Positions 7,456-16,136 of a stretch of DNA of 42,092 nt are shown here, piece after piece. The translations under genes were made by a program, and so were the position numbers. The notes under the pieces were generated by a model. The model ran no database searches. It worked only from the letters and a program-made list of their open reading frames with translations, and was not told the origin of the DNA. How positions within the stretch are numbered: position 1 is the first letter of the stretch; every line of letters begins with the position of its first letter. Source of the stretch: JBBIGV01 sp037447335 (GTDB lineage: Bacteria; Bacteroidota; Ignavibacteria; Ignavibacteriales; Ignavibacteriaceae); assembly GCA_037447335.1 (NCBI GenBank), contig JBBIGV010000027.1, positions 1 to 42,092 of the forward strand, written 5' to 3'.

Positions 7456-7689
7456 TTAATTAACCGATATGCTTTTTATCCTGGATATAATTGAATCCGC
7501 ACTGGGTATTGATAAATTATTTTTTCTTGCAGTATCCAGCCATAGGGTTATAACTGCCTCGAGTTCACTCAGGCACTCTTGTATTGTTTCTCCCTGGGCT
7601 AAACATCCCTTCAGTGTAGGAACTTCAGCTACATATCCTCCTTCATCAGAAGGATAAAGTATTATTGGATATTTTATTCTTTCTTTCAT
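7456..7689 (-). CDS. hicB: HicB-family antitoxin
   Basis: The 77-residue protein has the HicB/UPF0150 pattern: KYPIILYPSDEGGYVAEVPTLKGCLAQGET followed by a helix (QECLSELEAVITLWLDTAR). It is short, lacking an obvious extra DNA-binding domain after residue 65. HicB neutralises the HicA mRNA interferase and often represses the operon. Its ATG overlaps the stop of hicA by one base (TAATG), which implies translational coupling. The pair is in the usual toxin-then-antitoxin order. The target promoter would lie upstream of hicA, but the DUF1015 gene ends only 14 bases before it, so the pair may be read from that gene's promoter. Confidence 0.85.
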   Translation of the reverse strand: MKERIKYPIILYPSDEGGYVAEVPTLKGCLAQGETIQECLSELEAVITLWLDTARKNNLSIPSADSIISRIKSISVN

Positions 7690-7928
7690 TACTTTGACCT
7701 CATTTCCTCTAGTATTTCGACAACTCTTTTTACGTATACAGCAGTTTTAACATAATTGCGGTGAGTTGGAATTACAAATATTGTATCATCTTTCCTAAAT
7801 ATATGATGGCTTCCACTGGTTCTTTCCAATGTAAAATTTTCATTTATAAGCACCTGTTTTAAATCAGAAAATCTGACATTCCGGGGATTGTTTTTTATTC
7901 TTTCATATAACTTTTCTTTTTTTGTCAA
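7689..7928 (-). CDS. hicA: HicA-family mRNA interferase toxin
   Basis: HicA cleaves mRNA independently of translation rate and is blocked by HicB. The 79-residue product has the YcfA/HicA layout: SDLKQVLINENFTLERTSGSHHIFRKDD with the catalytic His41 in GSHHIF, then the strand TIFVIPTHRN and the basic helix KTAVYVKRVVEIL. The only plausible start is TTG at 7928: an in-frame stop lies two codons upstream and the next Met is near the C-terminus. No good Shine-Dalgarno is visible, which suggests low expression. It overlaps hicB by one base. Confidence 0.87.
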   Translation of the reverse strand: MTKKEKLYERIKNNPRNVRFSDLKQVLINENFTLERTSGSHHIFRKDDTIFVIPTHRNYVKTAVYVKRVVEILEEMRSK

Positions 7929-7942
7929 CTTTTAATTACCCA

Positions 7943-9190
7943 TCAAATCAAATGCGTTAATAACCCGTCTCTTAATTTTGGTTCGAACCAGGTGGATTTT
8001 GGCGGCATCACTTCGCCGGCATCGGATATGTTCATCAGGTCATCAAGACTTACCGGATAAAGTGAAAATGCAACAGCAGCTTTTCCGCTGTTAACTAATT
8101 TTTCAAGCTCATGTGTACCTCGTATTCCACCGATGAAATCAATCCTGTTGTTCGTCCGCGGATCATCAATGCCAATTACAGGATTTAACAGAAAGTTCTG
8201 AAGTATGCTCACGTCAAGTTTTTCGCCAACAGATTTTTCTAATGATAAACTGGCAAGCACTGAGTCACGCGGTTTAAGTAAGTACCATTTCCTGTCAAGA
8301 TACATGCAAAACTGCTTCGGTGATTTTGGCTCTTTTTCTTCAGCGAGGTCAATTTCAAATTTTTCACTGACTGCATTAAGATAATCATCTTTGCTCATCC
8401 CGTTAAGATCAAATACAACACGGTTGTAAGGAAGTATTTTCAACTGCACTTCAGGAAAAATAACTGCAATAAAGAAATTGTATTCCTCCATGCCATTATG
8501 TTTCGGATTTGCCTTCTGTTTTTCTTCACGGGCACGGCTTGCACTTTTTGCGCGGTGATGACCGTCTGCTATGTAAAGTTTATCAACTTTTTTAAATTCA
8601 TCAATGATGAAATGATTGTAAACCTGCGGAAGAATCCAAACAGTATGCTGAATACCATCGGGCGCAGTAAAATCATACTCCGGTTTAGCTTCGCCTATTG
8701 TTTTCTCAACAAGCTCGTTAACAGTTTTAATTCCTCTGTAGGTTAAGAAAACTATTCCGGTCTGTGCTTCAGTTGTTATAATATGATTTGTCCGGTCGTC
8801 TTCTTTAACCTTACGGGTTTTTTCGTGCTTTAATATTACATCGTTATCATAGTCATCAACCGAGAAAGTTGCACAAATACCTGTTTGTGTCCTTCCATCC
8901 ATTATTAATCTGTAAAGATAAAACGATGGGTTTTCGTCAATCTTTAACGGGGCTTCACTGATTATCTTATTTAAATTCTCTTTTGCTTTTATATAGATCA
9001 GTTTTGAATATACATCCTTAACATCGGGCAGATCAATTTCTGATCGTGTAATATGTAAATAGCTTAAGGGATTACCCTGTGCATGCTGCACAGCTTCTTC
9101 TCTGCTTACAACATCGTAAGGAACACTTGCAACAAGATGTGCTTTATCTTTGGTTGGTCTTAACGCTCTGAAAGGTCTGATTATTGCCAT
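7943..9190 (-). CDS. DUF1015 family protein
   Basis: The 415-residue cytoplasmic protein opens with IIRPFRALRPT and VPYDVVSREEA and carries the family hallmark LYIADGHHRAKSA near residue 205. Near the end it has VGIDDPRTNNRIDFIGG and the STWFEPKLRDGLL segment. DUF1015 proteins are widespread and of uncertain function; in many Bacteroidota and related genomes they sit beside serC and serA. Here that pairing appears interrupted by hicAB and mrr. Length and both ends look complete. Confidence 0.88.
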   Translation of the reverse strand: MAIIRPFRALRPTKDKAHLVASVPYDVVSREEAVQHAQGNPLSYLHITRSEIDLPDVKDVYSKLIYIKAKENLNKIISEAPLKIDENPSFYLYRLIMDGRTQTGICATFSVDDYDNDVILKHEKTRKVKEDDRTNHIITTEAQTGIVFLTYRGIKTVNELVEKTIGEAKPEYDFTAPDGIQHTVWILPQVYNHFIIDEFKKVDKLYIADGHHRAKSASRAREEKQKANPKHNGMEEYNFFIAVIFPEVQLKILPYNRVVFDLNGMSKDDYLNAVSEKFEIDLAEEKEPKSPKQFCMYLDRKWYLLKPRDSVLASLSLEKSVGEKLDVSILQNFLLNPVIGIDDPRTNNRIDFIGGIRGTHELEKLVNSGKAAVAFSLYPVSLDDLMNISDAGEVMPPKSTWFEPKLRDGLLTHLI

Positions 9191-9306
9191 AAGTGATTAT
9201 TACTCCGCATTAATTTTTGAAATCAGCAATACTAAATTCAGCAAAATAAAACCAACAATCCATTGAAATGCGAATCAAAAGCAAATTATTCGCTTCACAG
9301 CAGTGT

Positions 9307-9340
9307 TTTGTTCTTAAGAACACATTGTAATTTATTTTTG
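9307..9340 (+). promoter_or_regulatory. putative Bacteroidota-type promoter
   Basis: TTTG (9307-9310), 22 bases, then TATTTTTG (9333-9340), matching the -33 TTTG / -7 TAnnTTTG pattern of Bacteroidota sigma factors. It ends 52 bases before the ATG at 9393 of the esterase gene. Confidence 0.45.
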
Positions 9341-9392
9341 CTAATTGTAATGGGATATTTATCTTGCTTATTCGAAAAAAATTACTGGAAAT

Positions 9393-10247
9393 ATGAACTC
9401 AAACACAGAAAAATCTTTTGGGGAAAATAATACAGAAACCGGAACCGGGATGCTGAAGGCAATGACGATCAAAAAGAAAAAATACCCCGGCAGAGTAAAA
9501 GTAATTGGGGATCTTCGAACTCATAAAAATTTTACTTCTGAATTTCTTCGGCATAAAAGAGATGTGCAGATATGGCTGCCGCCTTCTTACAATAATAATA
9601 CGAACATTAAATACCCTGTGCTTTACATGCACGATGGTCAAAATCTTTTTGACCCCAAAACTTCTTATGCGGGTATGGACTGGCGGGTTGATGAGACCCT
9701 TACAAAATTAATAAAAAGAAATCAGGTTGAAGAAGTTATAGTTGTAGGGATTAACAATTCTCCGGACAGACTTGAAGAATACAGCGCTTCAGAAAAAGGT
9801 AAGGGTTACATCTCTTTTATTATTAATGAGCTTAAACCATTTGTTGATGATACTTACAGAACGCTTACTGATGCAGCTAATACTGCTGTGATGGGTTCTT
9901 CAATGGGTGGATTGATTTCATTTCTTATTGCATGGAATCATCCCGATGTATTTGCAATGGCGGGGTGTTTATCGAGTTCGTTTTATTACCATTCCGATCT
10001 CGCCATAAAAATGGTGAATGATTATAATGGTGAAAAGAAACCGGTAAAATTTTATATTGATCATGGTGAAGATGGTCTTATCCGCGGACAACAAATGTTT
10101 GTTGCGTTGAGTAAGAAGGAATATGTAATTGGCACCGATATTGATTACTTTTATGCGCCTGGCGCCGAACATAATGAAAATGAATGGGCAGCGAGGCTCG
10201 AAAGACCGTTAAGATTTTTCTTTAATAAAAAGACTAATAAGCCATGA
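9393..10247 (+). CDS. alpha/beta-hydrolase, putative esterase family
   Basis: The 284-residue protein is a putative esterase of the Esterase D/Fes-like family. The core runs from YPVLYMHDGQNLFD (about 74-87), through the nucleophile elbow GSSMGG with Ser170, to YIDHGED with Asp223 or Asp227 as the acid, and GAEHNENEW with His260. The N-terminal 30 residues are polar and lysine-rich with no signal peptide, so it is probably cytoplasmic. Its stop codon overlaps the ATG of the acid-phosphatase gene by four bases (ATGA), so the two are co-translated. The substrate is unknown; carbohydrate or siderophore esters are typical for relatives. Confidence 0.85.
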   Translation: MNSNTEKSFGENNTETGTGMLKAMTIKKKKYPGRVKVIGDLRTHKNFTSEFLRHKRDVQIWLPPSYNNNTNIKYPVLYMHDGQNLFDPKTSYAGMDWRVDETLTKLIKRNQVEEVIVVGINNSPDRLEEYSASEKGKGYISFIINELKPFVDDTYRTLTDAANTAVMGSSMGGLISFLIAWNHPDVFAMAGCLSSSFYYHSDLAIKMVNDYNGEKKPVKFYIDHGEDGLIRGQQMFVALSKKEYVIGTDIDYFYAPGAEHNENEWAARLERPLRFFFNKKTNKP

Positions 10248-10897
10248 AAGTTAAATATACATCTGTAATTCGTTCTGTATTATTTATCCTGATAATTAAT
10301 TTTGTTTCTTGCTCAACTGTTCCGATAAATCTCGATACTGCTAAACAGAATGTTATAGCTTATTTCGAATCCGGGAAGTTTGATGAAGAACTTAACAAAA
10401 TAATTGAAGACGCTATCAGAAAATTTTCACGAGTTGAGTTTACCGGAACCGAAGCTGTTGTATTTGATATTGATGAAACTGCATTATCAAACTACGATGC
10501 TATGAAAGAATTTGATTTCGGCTACATACCACATCTGTGGGATGAATGGGAAGCAGAAGCACGCGCACCGGCTATTAAGCAGGTTAAGGAATTATATGAT
10601 TACCTTGTTGGACGCGGCGCAAAAATTATTTTTTTAACCGGAAGAAAAAATTATAACTATGAACCAACCTACATAAATCTGAAAAATGAAGGCTACCATT
10701 ATTTTGATACGCTAATTACACGACAGCCGCATGAGTATGGAATCCCTGCAATAGAATATAAAAGCAATAAACGAGTTGAATTAACTCGGATGGGATATAA
10801 CATTGTTGGTACCGTTGGAGATCAATGGAGTGATTTAAGAGGACCATACAGCGGCATTCAGATAAAAATTCCAAATTATTTTTATTCAATTGAATAG
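10244..10897 (+). CDS. HAD-superfamily class B acid phosphatase lipoprotein
   Basis: The 217-residue protein is a predicted outer-membrane lipoprotein (FVSC, Cys23) of the HAD acid phosphatase family that includes lipoprotein e(P4). HAD motif I is FDIDET with Asp75 and Asp77, motif II is FLTGR with Thr132, motif III is a Lys in YKSNKR (173-176), and motif IV is VGDQWSD with Asp193. All catalytic residues are intact. It would dephosphorylate nucleotides or other phosphomonoesters outside the cytoplasm. It is translationally coupled to the upstream esterase and converges on the VOC genes. Confidence 0.88.
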   Translation: MKVKYTSVIRSVLFILIINFVSCSTVPINLDTAKQNVIAYFESGKFDEELNKIIEDAIRKFSRVEFTGTEAVVFDIDETALSNYDAMKEFDFGYIPHLWDEWEAEARAPAIKQVKELYDYLVGRGAKIIFLTGRKNYNYEPTYINLKNEGYHYFDTLITRQPHEYGIPAIEYKSNKRVELTRMGYNIVGTVGDQWSDLRGPYSGIQIKIPNYFYSIE

Positions 10898-10922
10898 TGA
10901 GATCATTTGAAGATTTTAACTT

Positions 10923-11282
10923 CTAATGTAATTCACAAAAACTTAGTTTGTTTCCATCCAAATCTTCAAACTCAACAAAACTTATTACACCTTCTACTGA
11001 CTTTATGGGGGTAGATATTATGTTCAATGTATTTAATTTTAATTCTGCGGCTTTAATATCTTCCACCTCCAAACGCAGGATTGAACCGGATTCAGTTTTT
11101 TTATCAGCCTGAATTAATTGCAGCCAGGTTTCATCATTCAACTGAAGTTCAATAACATCTTTAGCAGGTTCGATTACTTTAACATCGCCAAATAGGTTTT
11201 TATACCATTTGAGAGAGGCCCCCGGATTTTTAACCGGTATTCCTATAGTTATGCTTTTGAATTTTTTTTGTTTATTCATCAA
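10923..11282 (-). CDS. VOC superfamily (glyoxalase/bleomycin-resistance-like) protein
   Basis: The 119-residue cytoplasmic protein has the VOC beta-alpha-beta-beta-beta layout: ITIGIPVKNPGASLKWYKNLFG, then ELQLNDETWLQLI, LRLEVEDIKAAELKL and SFVEFEDLDGNKLSFCELH. Possible metal ligands are in the C-terminal FCELH. It lies 29 bases downstream of a second VOC gene, so the two may form an operon. VOC proteins include lyases, dioxygenases and resistance proteins, and the substrate cannot be told from sequence. Confidence 0.8.
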   Translation of the reverse strand: MMNKQKKFKSITIGIPVKNPGASLKWYKNLFGDVKVIEPAKDVIELQLNDETWLQLIQADKKTESGSILRLEVEDIKAAELKLNTLNIISTPIKSVEGVISFVEFEDLDGNKLSFCELH

Positions 11283-11311
11283 TACATTTTATTTCTGAAG
11301 TTCAAATCATA

Positions 11312-11689
11312 TTACTCGTGTACCTGGCAGGCTTCCAGCACATTACCATCCGGATCGAAGAAAGTAAAGTACTTAACCGCACCATCATCAATCACATCGC
11401 TTACGTTTATCCCTTTGCTTTTAAGCTCTTCATTAGCTGAAGCAGCATTTTCAGTTCTGAAGATCGGATATGAAGCAGTGTTTTTATTTACTTCTATTTT
11501 TTCGTCGGTCTGCCAGAGAGTAAGGCTTACCTGACCACCCGTATCAAGAACCAGCAGGTTAATATTATTATCCTCATAAACCGGGGATAAGTCCAGGTTA
11601 TCCACGTACCATCGCTTTGATTTTTGAATATCCGAAACCCGGATTATAATGGTATCAATCGACTGAAGCGCTTTTGTTTTTCTATTCAT
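11312..11689 (-). CDS. VOC superfamily protein
   Basis: This 125-residue VOC protein has IDTIIIRVSDIQKSKRWYVDNLDL, then LLVLDTGGQVSLTLWQ, YPIFRTENAASANEELKSKG and YFTFFDPDGNVLEACQVHE. The DPDGN turn and terminal CQVHE are typical of glyoxalase-like folds. AAAGG precedes the ATG at about eleven bases. It is probably the first gene of a two-gene unit with its relative at 10923-11282. Substrate unknown. Confidence 0.8.
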   Translation of the reverse strand: MNRKTKALQSIDTIIIRVSDIQKSKRWYVDNLDLSPVYEDNNINLLVLDTGGQVSLTLWQTDEKIEVNKNTASYPIFRTENAASANEELKSKGINVSDVIDDGAVKYFTFFDPDGNVLEACQVHE

Positions 11690-11826
11690 AAAGTAAACCT
11701 TTTTCTTGTTTGTTCAGGTTGGTAAACAGAAATCAAAATAAGTTTTCTATCCCAAAGTTAATACTTGTCATGAAAAAATAAATCAGGGGAAATGGAAGGT
11801 GTGATTCAGAGTTTCTTCAAAAAAGT

Positions 11827-11862
11827 CCCGGCAGCTTCTATGGAGGCAAGTTTGCTGCCGGG
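11827..11862 (-). terminator. rho-independent terminator with a long loop
   Basis: CCCGGCAGC (11827-11835) pairs perfectly with GCTGCCGGG (11854-11862). In the minus direction the stem is followed by ACTTTTTTG. It lies about 30 bases past the stop of the Lys-rich gene (11891-12148) and may end the whole etf/acyl-CoA dehydrogenase transcript. Confidence 0.75.
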
Positions 11863-11890
11863 CTTCAATAAGCGACGCTGGACAGGATTA

Positions 11891-12148
11891 TCAGTACGAG
11901 ATGTCGCTCACTTCAATTAATTCTACTTTTTTATCGTACTTTTTAAGGTACTTAACAAACTCAGGGTTAAAATATTTCAGATGAGTTTTTTCGTAGGCTT
12001 TAAGGTATCTTTCCACCTGCTTTCTTGTGAGCGAAGTCCTTAAGTAATTAAGCTCTTCTTTATCATCAAAAATCCTGAAGTAGTAATACTTCTTCGGTTT
12101 TGCCTTTACCTTAGCCGGTTTTTTATTTACAGTTTTTTTTACGGGCAT
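11891..12148 (-). CDS. small Lys-rich protein of unknown function
   Basis: The 85-residue product has a strongly basic N-terminus (VKKTVNKKPAKVKAKPKK), then YYYFRIFDDKEELNYLRTS and amphipathic helices (TRKQVERYLKAYEKTHLKYF, EFVKYLKKYDKKVELI). The composition suggests nucleic-acid binding or a ribosome-associated role, but that is only inference. It lies 51 bases downstream of the acyl-CoA dehydrogenase gene and is followed by a strong terminator, so it may be the last gene of that operon. I recognise no family. Confidence 0.65.
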   Translation of the reverse strand: MPVKKTVNKKPAKVKAKPKKYYYFRIFDDKEELNYLRTSLTRKQVERYLKAYEKTHLKYFNPEFVKYLKKYDKKVELIEVSDISY

Positions 12149-12199
12149 CTTTTAACCTCTTAAAAATATTTTAGGTTTTATTGCTGAAAATTGTCTTCG

Positions 12200-13921
12200 C
12201 TAAATCAGTATCTTGTCAGCATGAAGTATATCGGTGAACAGTCCGTCTTTAATAGACTCAGCATTTTTTCTTGCGGCGGCAAGCGAGTTAAGTATATACC
12301 TGTTTGCTATGAAAACTTTTTTGGGTTCAATCTCGGCCTGGTCTAAAAGCAAATATCCGGTAAAGATATAGCTGTAAAGTTCAACCAGGTCTTTTGAGGC
12401 AACATCTTGGAATGCCGGGTCTTTCTTTTCAGTTGCATATTTAAGACAGTCTTTAAATATTTCTCTTATTTCTTTAAGATGATTAACTAACGGAGCAATA
12501 CCGCTTTTATAATTTTTATTTTCCCATTTATCAAAATACTCGGCAAATATATCGTTAATAACACCACCGGCAGCGGCAACAATCTGCATCTGGGATGTGC
12601 CTTCATAAATATTTGTTATGCGTGCATCCCGTGCAAGCCTTTCCACTTTAAACTCTTTCATATAGCCTGTACCGCCGTGAATCTGCAGCGCATCATAGGT
12701 AATTTTGTTTGAGGCTTCAGTAAGAATATATTTTGTTAACGGGGTGAGAAGATTTGCTTCTTTAGTAAGCTTCTTCAACCTGATATTTTCTTCAGACGAT
12801 GGCTTTCCTTGTGCTTTCAGCTTTTCAATTTTTTCTTCAAGTTTTTCCTTAATATCAACAGCAATTGCAGTATGGTAAAACAAAGCGCGGTTAGCTTCAA
12901 GGGTAACGCGCATCTCAATCAGCATATTTGTTACAACAGGAATATTGTAAATGGCTTTACCGAACTGCTCTCTCTCTTTTGCATATTTCAATGCTTCTTC
13001 ATACGCAGCCTGAGAAATTCCGAGCGCCTGTGCAGAAACTCCCACTCTTGCACGGAACATCAAATCAAGTACGTATTTTATCAGTCCGAATTTCCTGTTG
13101 CCCACAAGTTGGCAGGGAGTATCATTAAACTGAAGCTCGCATGTAGGTGAACCATGAATTCCAAGTTTGTTTTCAATTCTTCTTACTTTAACCGTATCAT
13201 CACCGTAACAAACATACATGCTCAGACCGCGCCCGTCTTTTGTACCGGGCTCTGATCTTGCAAGCACAAGGATTACATTTCCGTTGCCGTTTGTAATAAA
13301 TCTTTTCACGCCCTTCAGAAACCAGTTGCCTTTTTCATCTTGATATGCATGAAGTTTAACAGCCTGCAGATCACTTCCGGCATCGGGTTCTGTTAAAGCC
13401 ATAGCGCCGGTATATTCGCCTGTGCAGAAGCCCGGAAGAAATTCCATTCTTTGTTCTTCACTACCGAATTTTTTTATTGTATCGGCAATATCCTGTAATC
13501 CGAAAATATTCATTAAAGATGCATCGGCGCGCGAAACCATTTCGACCGCCATCATATAAATGGTGAAGGGGAAATTCAATCCACCATACTTGCGGGGAAA
13601 TATCATTCCGCGTAGGTCTGCCTGAGTAAGCTGTTTCAGGTTTTCGGAGGTACCTTGTGCATAATAAACTCTGCCGTCTTTAAACACCGCACCTTCTTCA
13701 TCTACCGATGCAGCTCTTTCAGCGATGAAGTTTCCGGAAATGTCGCCAACAATTTCCAGAACTTTCCGGTAGTTTTCCATAGCATCTTCATAATCCGACG
13801 GAGCATAGTTATAGTTTTTTGCATCTTCGTAATCATCTTCTGTGATGGCAGCAATCTCTTTTAAATCAAAGTTGTTGAAGTAAAATTGAATGTCGCTGTT
13901 GTCTGTAAAGTAATTGGGCAT
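12200..13921 (-). CDS. acyl-CoA dehydrogenase
   Basis: This 573-residue FAD enzyme introduces the alpha-beta double bond in acyl-CoA and passes electrons to ETF. It shows the acyl-CoA dehydrogenase signature GAMALTEPDAGSDLQ (172-186), FITNGNGN (208-215), REQFGKAI (317-324), QIHGGTGYMKEF (413-424) and ARITNIYEGTSQ with the probable catalytic Glu440. It is longer than the usual ~380 residues because of an N-terminal extension, a charged insert near 355-385, and a C-terminal helical extension beyond residue 460. It lies eight bases downstream of etfA, so enzyme and electron acceptor are made together. Confidence 0.93.
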   Translation of the reverse strand: MPNYFTDNSDIQFYFNNFDLKEIAAITEDDYEDAKNYNYAPSDYEDAMENYRKVLEIVGDISGNFIAERAASVDEEGAVFKDGRVYYAQGTSENLKQLTQADLRGMIFPRKYGGLNFPFTIYMMAVEMVSRADASLMNIFGLQDIADTIKKFGSEEQRMEFLPGFCTGEYTGAMALTEPDAGSDLQAVKLHAYQDEKGNWFLKGVKRFITNGNGNVILVLARSEPGTKDGRGLSMYVCYGDDTVKVRRIENKLGIHGSPTCELQFNDTPCQLVGNRKFGLIKYVLDLMFRARVGVSAQALGISQAAYEEALKYAKEREQFGKAIYNIPVVTNMLIEMRVTLEANRALFYHTAIAVDIKEKLEEKIEKLKAQGKPSSEENIRLKKLTKEANLLTPLTKYILTEASNKITYDALQIHGGTGYMKEFKVERLARDARITNIYEGTSQMQIVAAAGGVINDIFAEYFDKWENKNYKSGIAPLVNHLKEIREIFKDCLKYATEKKDPAFQDVASKDLVELYSYIFTGYLLLDQAEIEPKKVFIANRYILNSLAAARKNAESIKDGLFTDILHADKILI

Positions 13922-13929
13922 TTGGAAAC

Positions 13930-14946
13930 CTATTTCAGTTTATTTTTATACACTTCGATGAAAGCCGGAATAATCTGCGTTGCATCTCCAACAATACCAT
14001 AATGTGCAACGTCAAATATAGGCGCTTCGGGGTCACTGTTAATTGCAATTATCTTATTTGATTCCTGCATTCCTGCTCTATGTTGTATTGCTCCGGAAAT
14101 CCCGATTGCAATGTAAAGTTTTGGGCGAACAGTAACGCCCGTTTGCCCAACCTGTCTGTCAGGTGTAACAAACCCTGCATCAACTGCGGCACGGCTGCCG
14201 GCAATTTCACCGCCGATTGTATTAGCAAGCTCTTCAACCAGCCTGAAATTTTCTTTAGTGCCTAGCCCATAACCTCCGGCTACGATAATGGGAGCGGCCT
14301 TTAAATTTATCTTGCTGTCTTCTCTGTGTTGTTCTACAATCTGTATGAGTTCATCCATTGCATCGGGCACGTATTCTATCCTGGTAATTTTACCTTCAAT
14401 CGGCTTATCGAGGGGTTTTAATTCCATCACACCTTCTCTAACAGTAGCCATTTGAATGGGGACATCGGGAGTAATGATGGTTGCAATAATATTTCCGCCA
14501 AACGCCGGGCGGATCTGCAGCAGCAGCTTTGAATAATTTTGATTGATATATTTTACATCGGATATCTGAAGATCGGTACAATCGGCGGTCAGCCCGCTTT
14601 TTGTGTAGGAGGCAACACGGGGCGCCAGGTCTCTTCCGATAATCGTTGCTCCAAATAATACTATGCGTGGAATGTTTGTGCTTACTAGATCATTAAGAAT
14701 TCTGCTGTAAGGAAGTGTCCGGTAATTTTTCAAAGATGGATGTTCAATAAGAAGAGCTTCATTTGCACCGTACTTAAAAGTTTCTTTTGCAATTGACTCA
14801 GCCTGATCTCCGATCACGACAGACTTAACACTCCCGGTCATTGCTTCAGCAAGCTTACGTGCTTTACACAAAAGCTCAAAGCTTACATCAGCCGGTTTAC
14901 CATCGCGTTGCTCAATAAATACCCATGCTTCGTTTTTGAAATTCAT
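13930..14946 (-). CDS. etfA: electron transfer flavoprotein alpha subunit
   Basis: EtfA forms a heterodimer with EtfB and carries electrons from acyl-CoA dehydrogenases. In the 338-residue protein the C-terminal FAD domain is clear: AGGYGLG near 223-229, GSRAAVDAGF (250-259), RQVGQTGVTV (264-273), IGISGAIQHRAGM (281-293), and AINSDPEAPIF (301-311) followed by HYGIVGD. AAAGG lies just upstream of the ATG. It sits nine bases downstream of etfB and eight upstream of the acyl-CoA dehydrogenase. Length is normal. Confidence 0.96.
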   Translation of the reverse strand: MNFKNEAWVFIEQRDGKPADVSFELLCKARKLAEAMTGSVKSVVIGDQAESIAKETFKYGANEALLIEHPSLKNYRTLPYSRILNDLVSTNIPRIVLFGATIIGRDLAPRVASYTKSGLTADCTDLQISDVKYINQNYSKLLLQIRPAFGGNIIATIITPDVPIQMATVREGVMELKPLDKPIEGKITRIEYVPDAMDELIQIVEQHREDSKINLKAAPIIVAGGYGLGTKENFRLVEELANTIGGEIAGSRAAVDAGFVTPDRQVGQTGVTVRPKLYIAIGISGAIQHRAGMQESNKIIAINSDPEAPIFDVAHYGIVGDATQIIPAFIEVYKNKLK

Positions 14947-14955
14947 AATAATCCT

Positions 14956-15903
14956 TTATCCGAAAATGTGGTCATTCATTAATTGATCAATAAGATTACC
15001 TAATCCTGCCTTTGTAGGTTCGATGCGTGTGTGATTTCCTCCGCTGAGTACAACCGATTCAACTTTGTGTACTTTTGTTGGTGAACCTTTAATTCCGCAT
15101 CGCTCAATATCAAGCTGAAGATCGTCCATCGTTAGTGTGTTAATGAAAAGATTTTTCTCTTTGTACTCGTGGATGAGCTTATCAATATAAAGAAGCGAAT
15201 TTTCCTCTGTCATCTTCTCGAGGTCCATCAGAGATCGTGCATTCTTATATGCCATTATCCTTTTTGCACTGAACGGACGCGGGGCAACCACATCTTTTAA
15301 AACTGTGAGAAGGACGGGCAGCGGTGATTCAACAATTTCGTATCCGCCGTCTATTTTTCTTTTAATAGTGATCTTTATCCTGCTGCCATCTCCTTTTGCA
15401 TCCTTCAACTTGCTGGCAAACTTTTTCCCGCACTTTTCTTCATCAACATCACAAATCTCTTCAACGTAAGTAACCTGCGGAACACCAAGCTTTTCTGCTG
15501 TTTGCGGACCGACCTGTGCAGTATCACCATCAATTGCCTGCCTGCCTGCAAATATAAAATCAAATTTTCCGATTTTTTTAATTGATTCGCTTAAAACATA
15601 AGAAGTTGCAAGTGTATCTGCGCCGGCAAATTTTCGGTCACTGATAAGATAGGTTTCATCAGCGCCCATGTATAAACACTCGCGTAAAACATCCGAAGCA
15701 CGCGGCGGACCCATGGTAATTGCAATTACTTTTCCGCCGTAACGCTCTTTAATCTGAAGAGCAAGTTCAAGTGCAACGCGATCTTCGTGATTAAATATTG
15801 CGGGAAGTTTTGCACGGTTTACCGTGCCGTCGTCTTTCATCACCTTGCCGGAAATGTTTGCGGTATCCGGAACCTGCTTTACCATTACTATCGAAGTGAA
15901 CAT
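14956..15903 (-). CDS. etfB: electron transfer flavoprotein beta subunit
   Basis: EtfB pairs with the EtfA encoded next to it. The 315-residue protein begins VMVKQVPDTANI and has NHEDRVALELALQ, AITMGPP (61-67), GADETYLISD and GRQAIDGDTAQVGP (120-133). The last motif resembles the version in ETFs described as electron-bifurcating, rather than the QAIDDD-type motif of classical mitochondrial-like EtfB. The C-terminal region is longer than in ~255-residue classical EtfB. It is the first gene of the etfB-etfA-acd operon. Bifurcation is an inference from one motif. Confidence 0.95.
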   Translation of the reverse strand: MFTSIVMVKQVPDTANISGKVMKDDGTVNRAKLPAIFNHEDRVALELALQIKERYGGKVIAITMGPPRASDVLRECLYMGADETYLISDRKFAGADTLATSYVLSESIKKIGKFDFIFAGRQAIDGDTAQVGPQTAEKLGVPQVTYVEEICDVDEEKCGKKFASKLKDAKGDGSRIKITIKRKIDGGYEIVESPLPVLLTVLKDVVAPRPFSAKRIMAYKNARSLMDLEKMTEENSLLYIDKLIHEYKEKNLFINTLTMDDLQLDIERCGIKGSPTKVHKVESVVLSGGNHTRIEPTKAGLGNLIDQLMNDHIFG

Positions 15904-16136
15904 CTTGCCTTGCTTTTACATTTATAAATAATTGATAATTGTTTATCAGATTTTAAATACTTTCCTACATTCAGATTTTGTCAAATAATATTCCAATAAG
16001 AAAAAAAGGTTAGTTGGGCTGCAAAATCAAATAAAACAATTGCTTATAGATATGATGTTTTCAATAGGGAGAATGAAAAAAGAATTAAATTCTTAATAGT
16101 GAGAAGAGAAACTGTTGATTTATTTCAGCCATTTAT

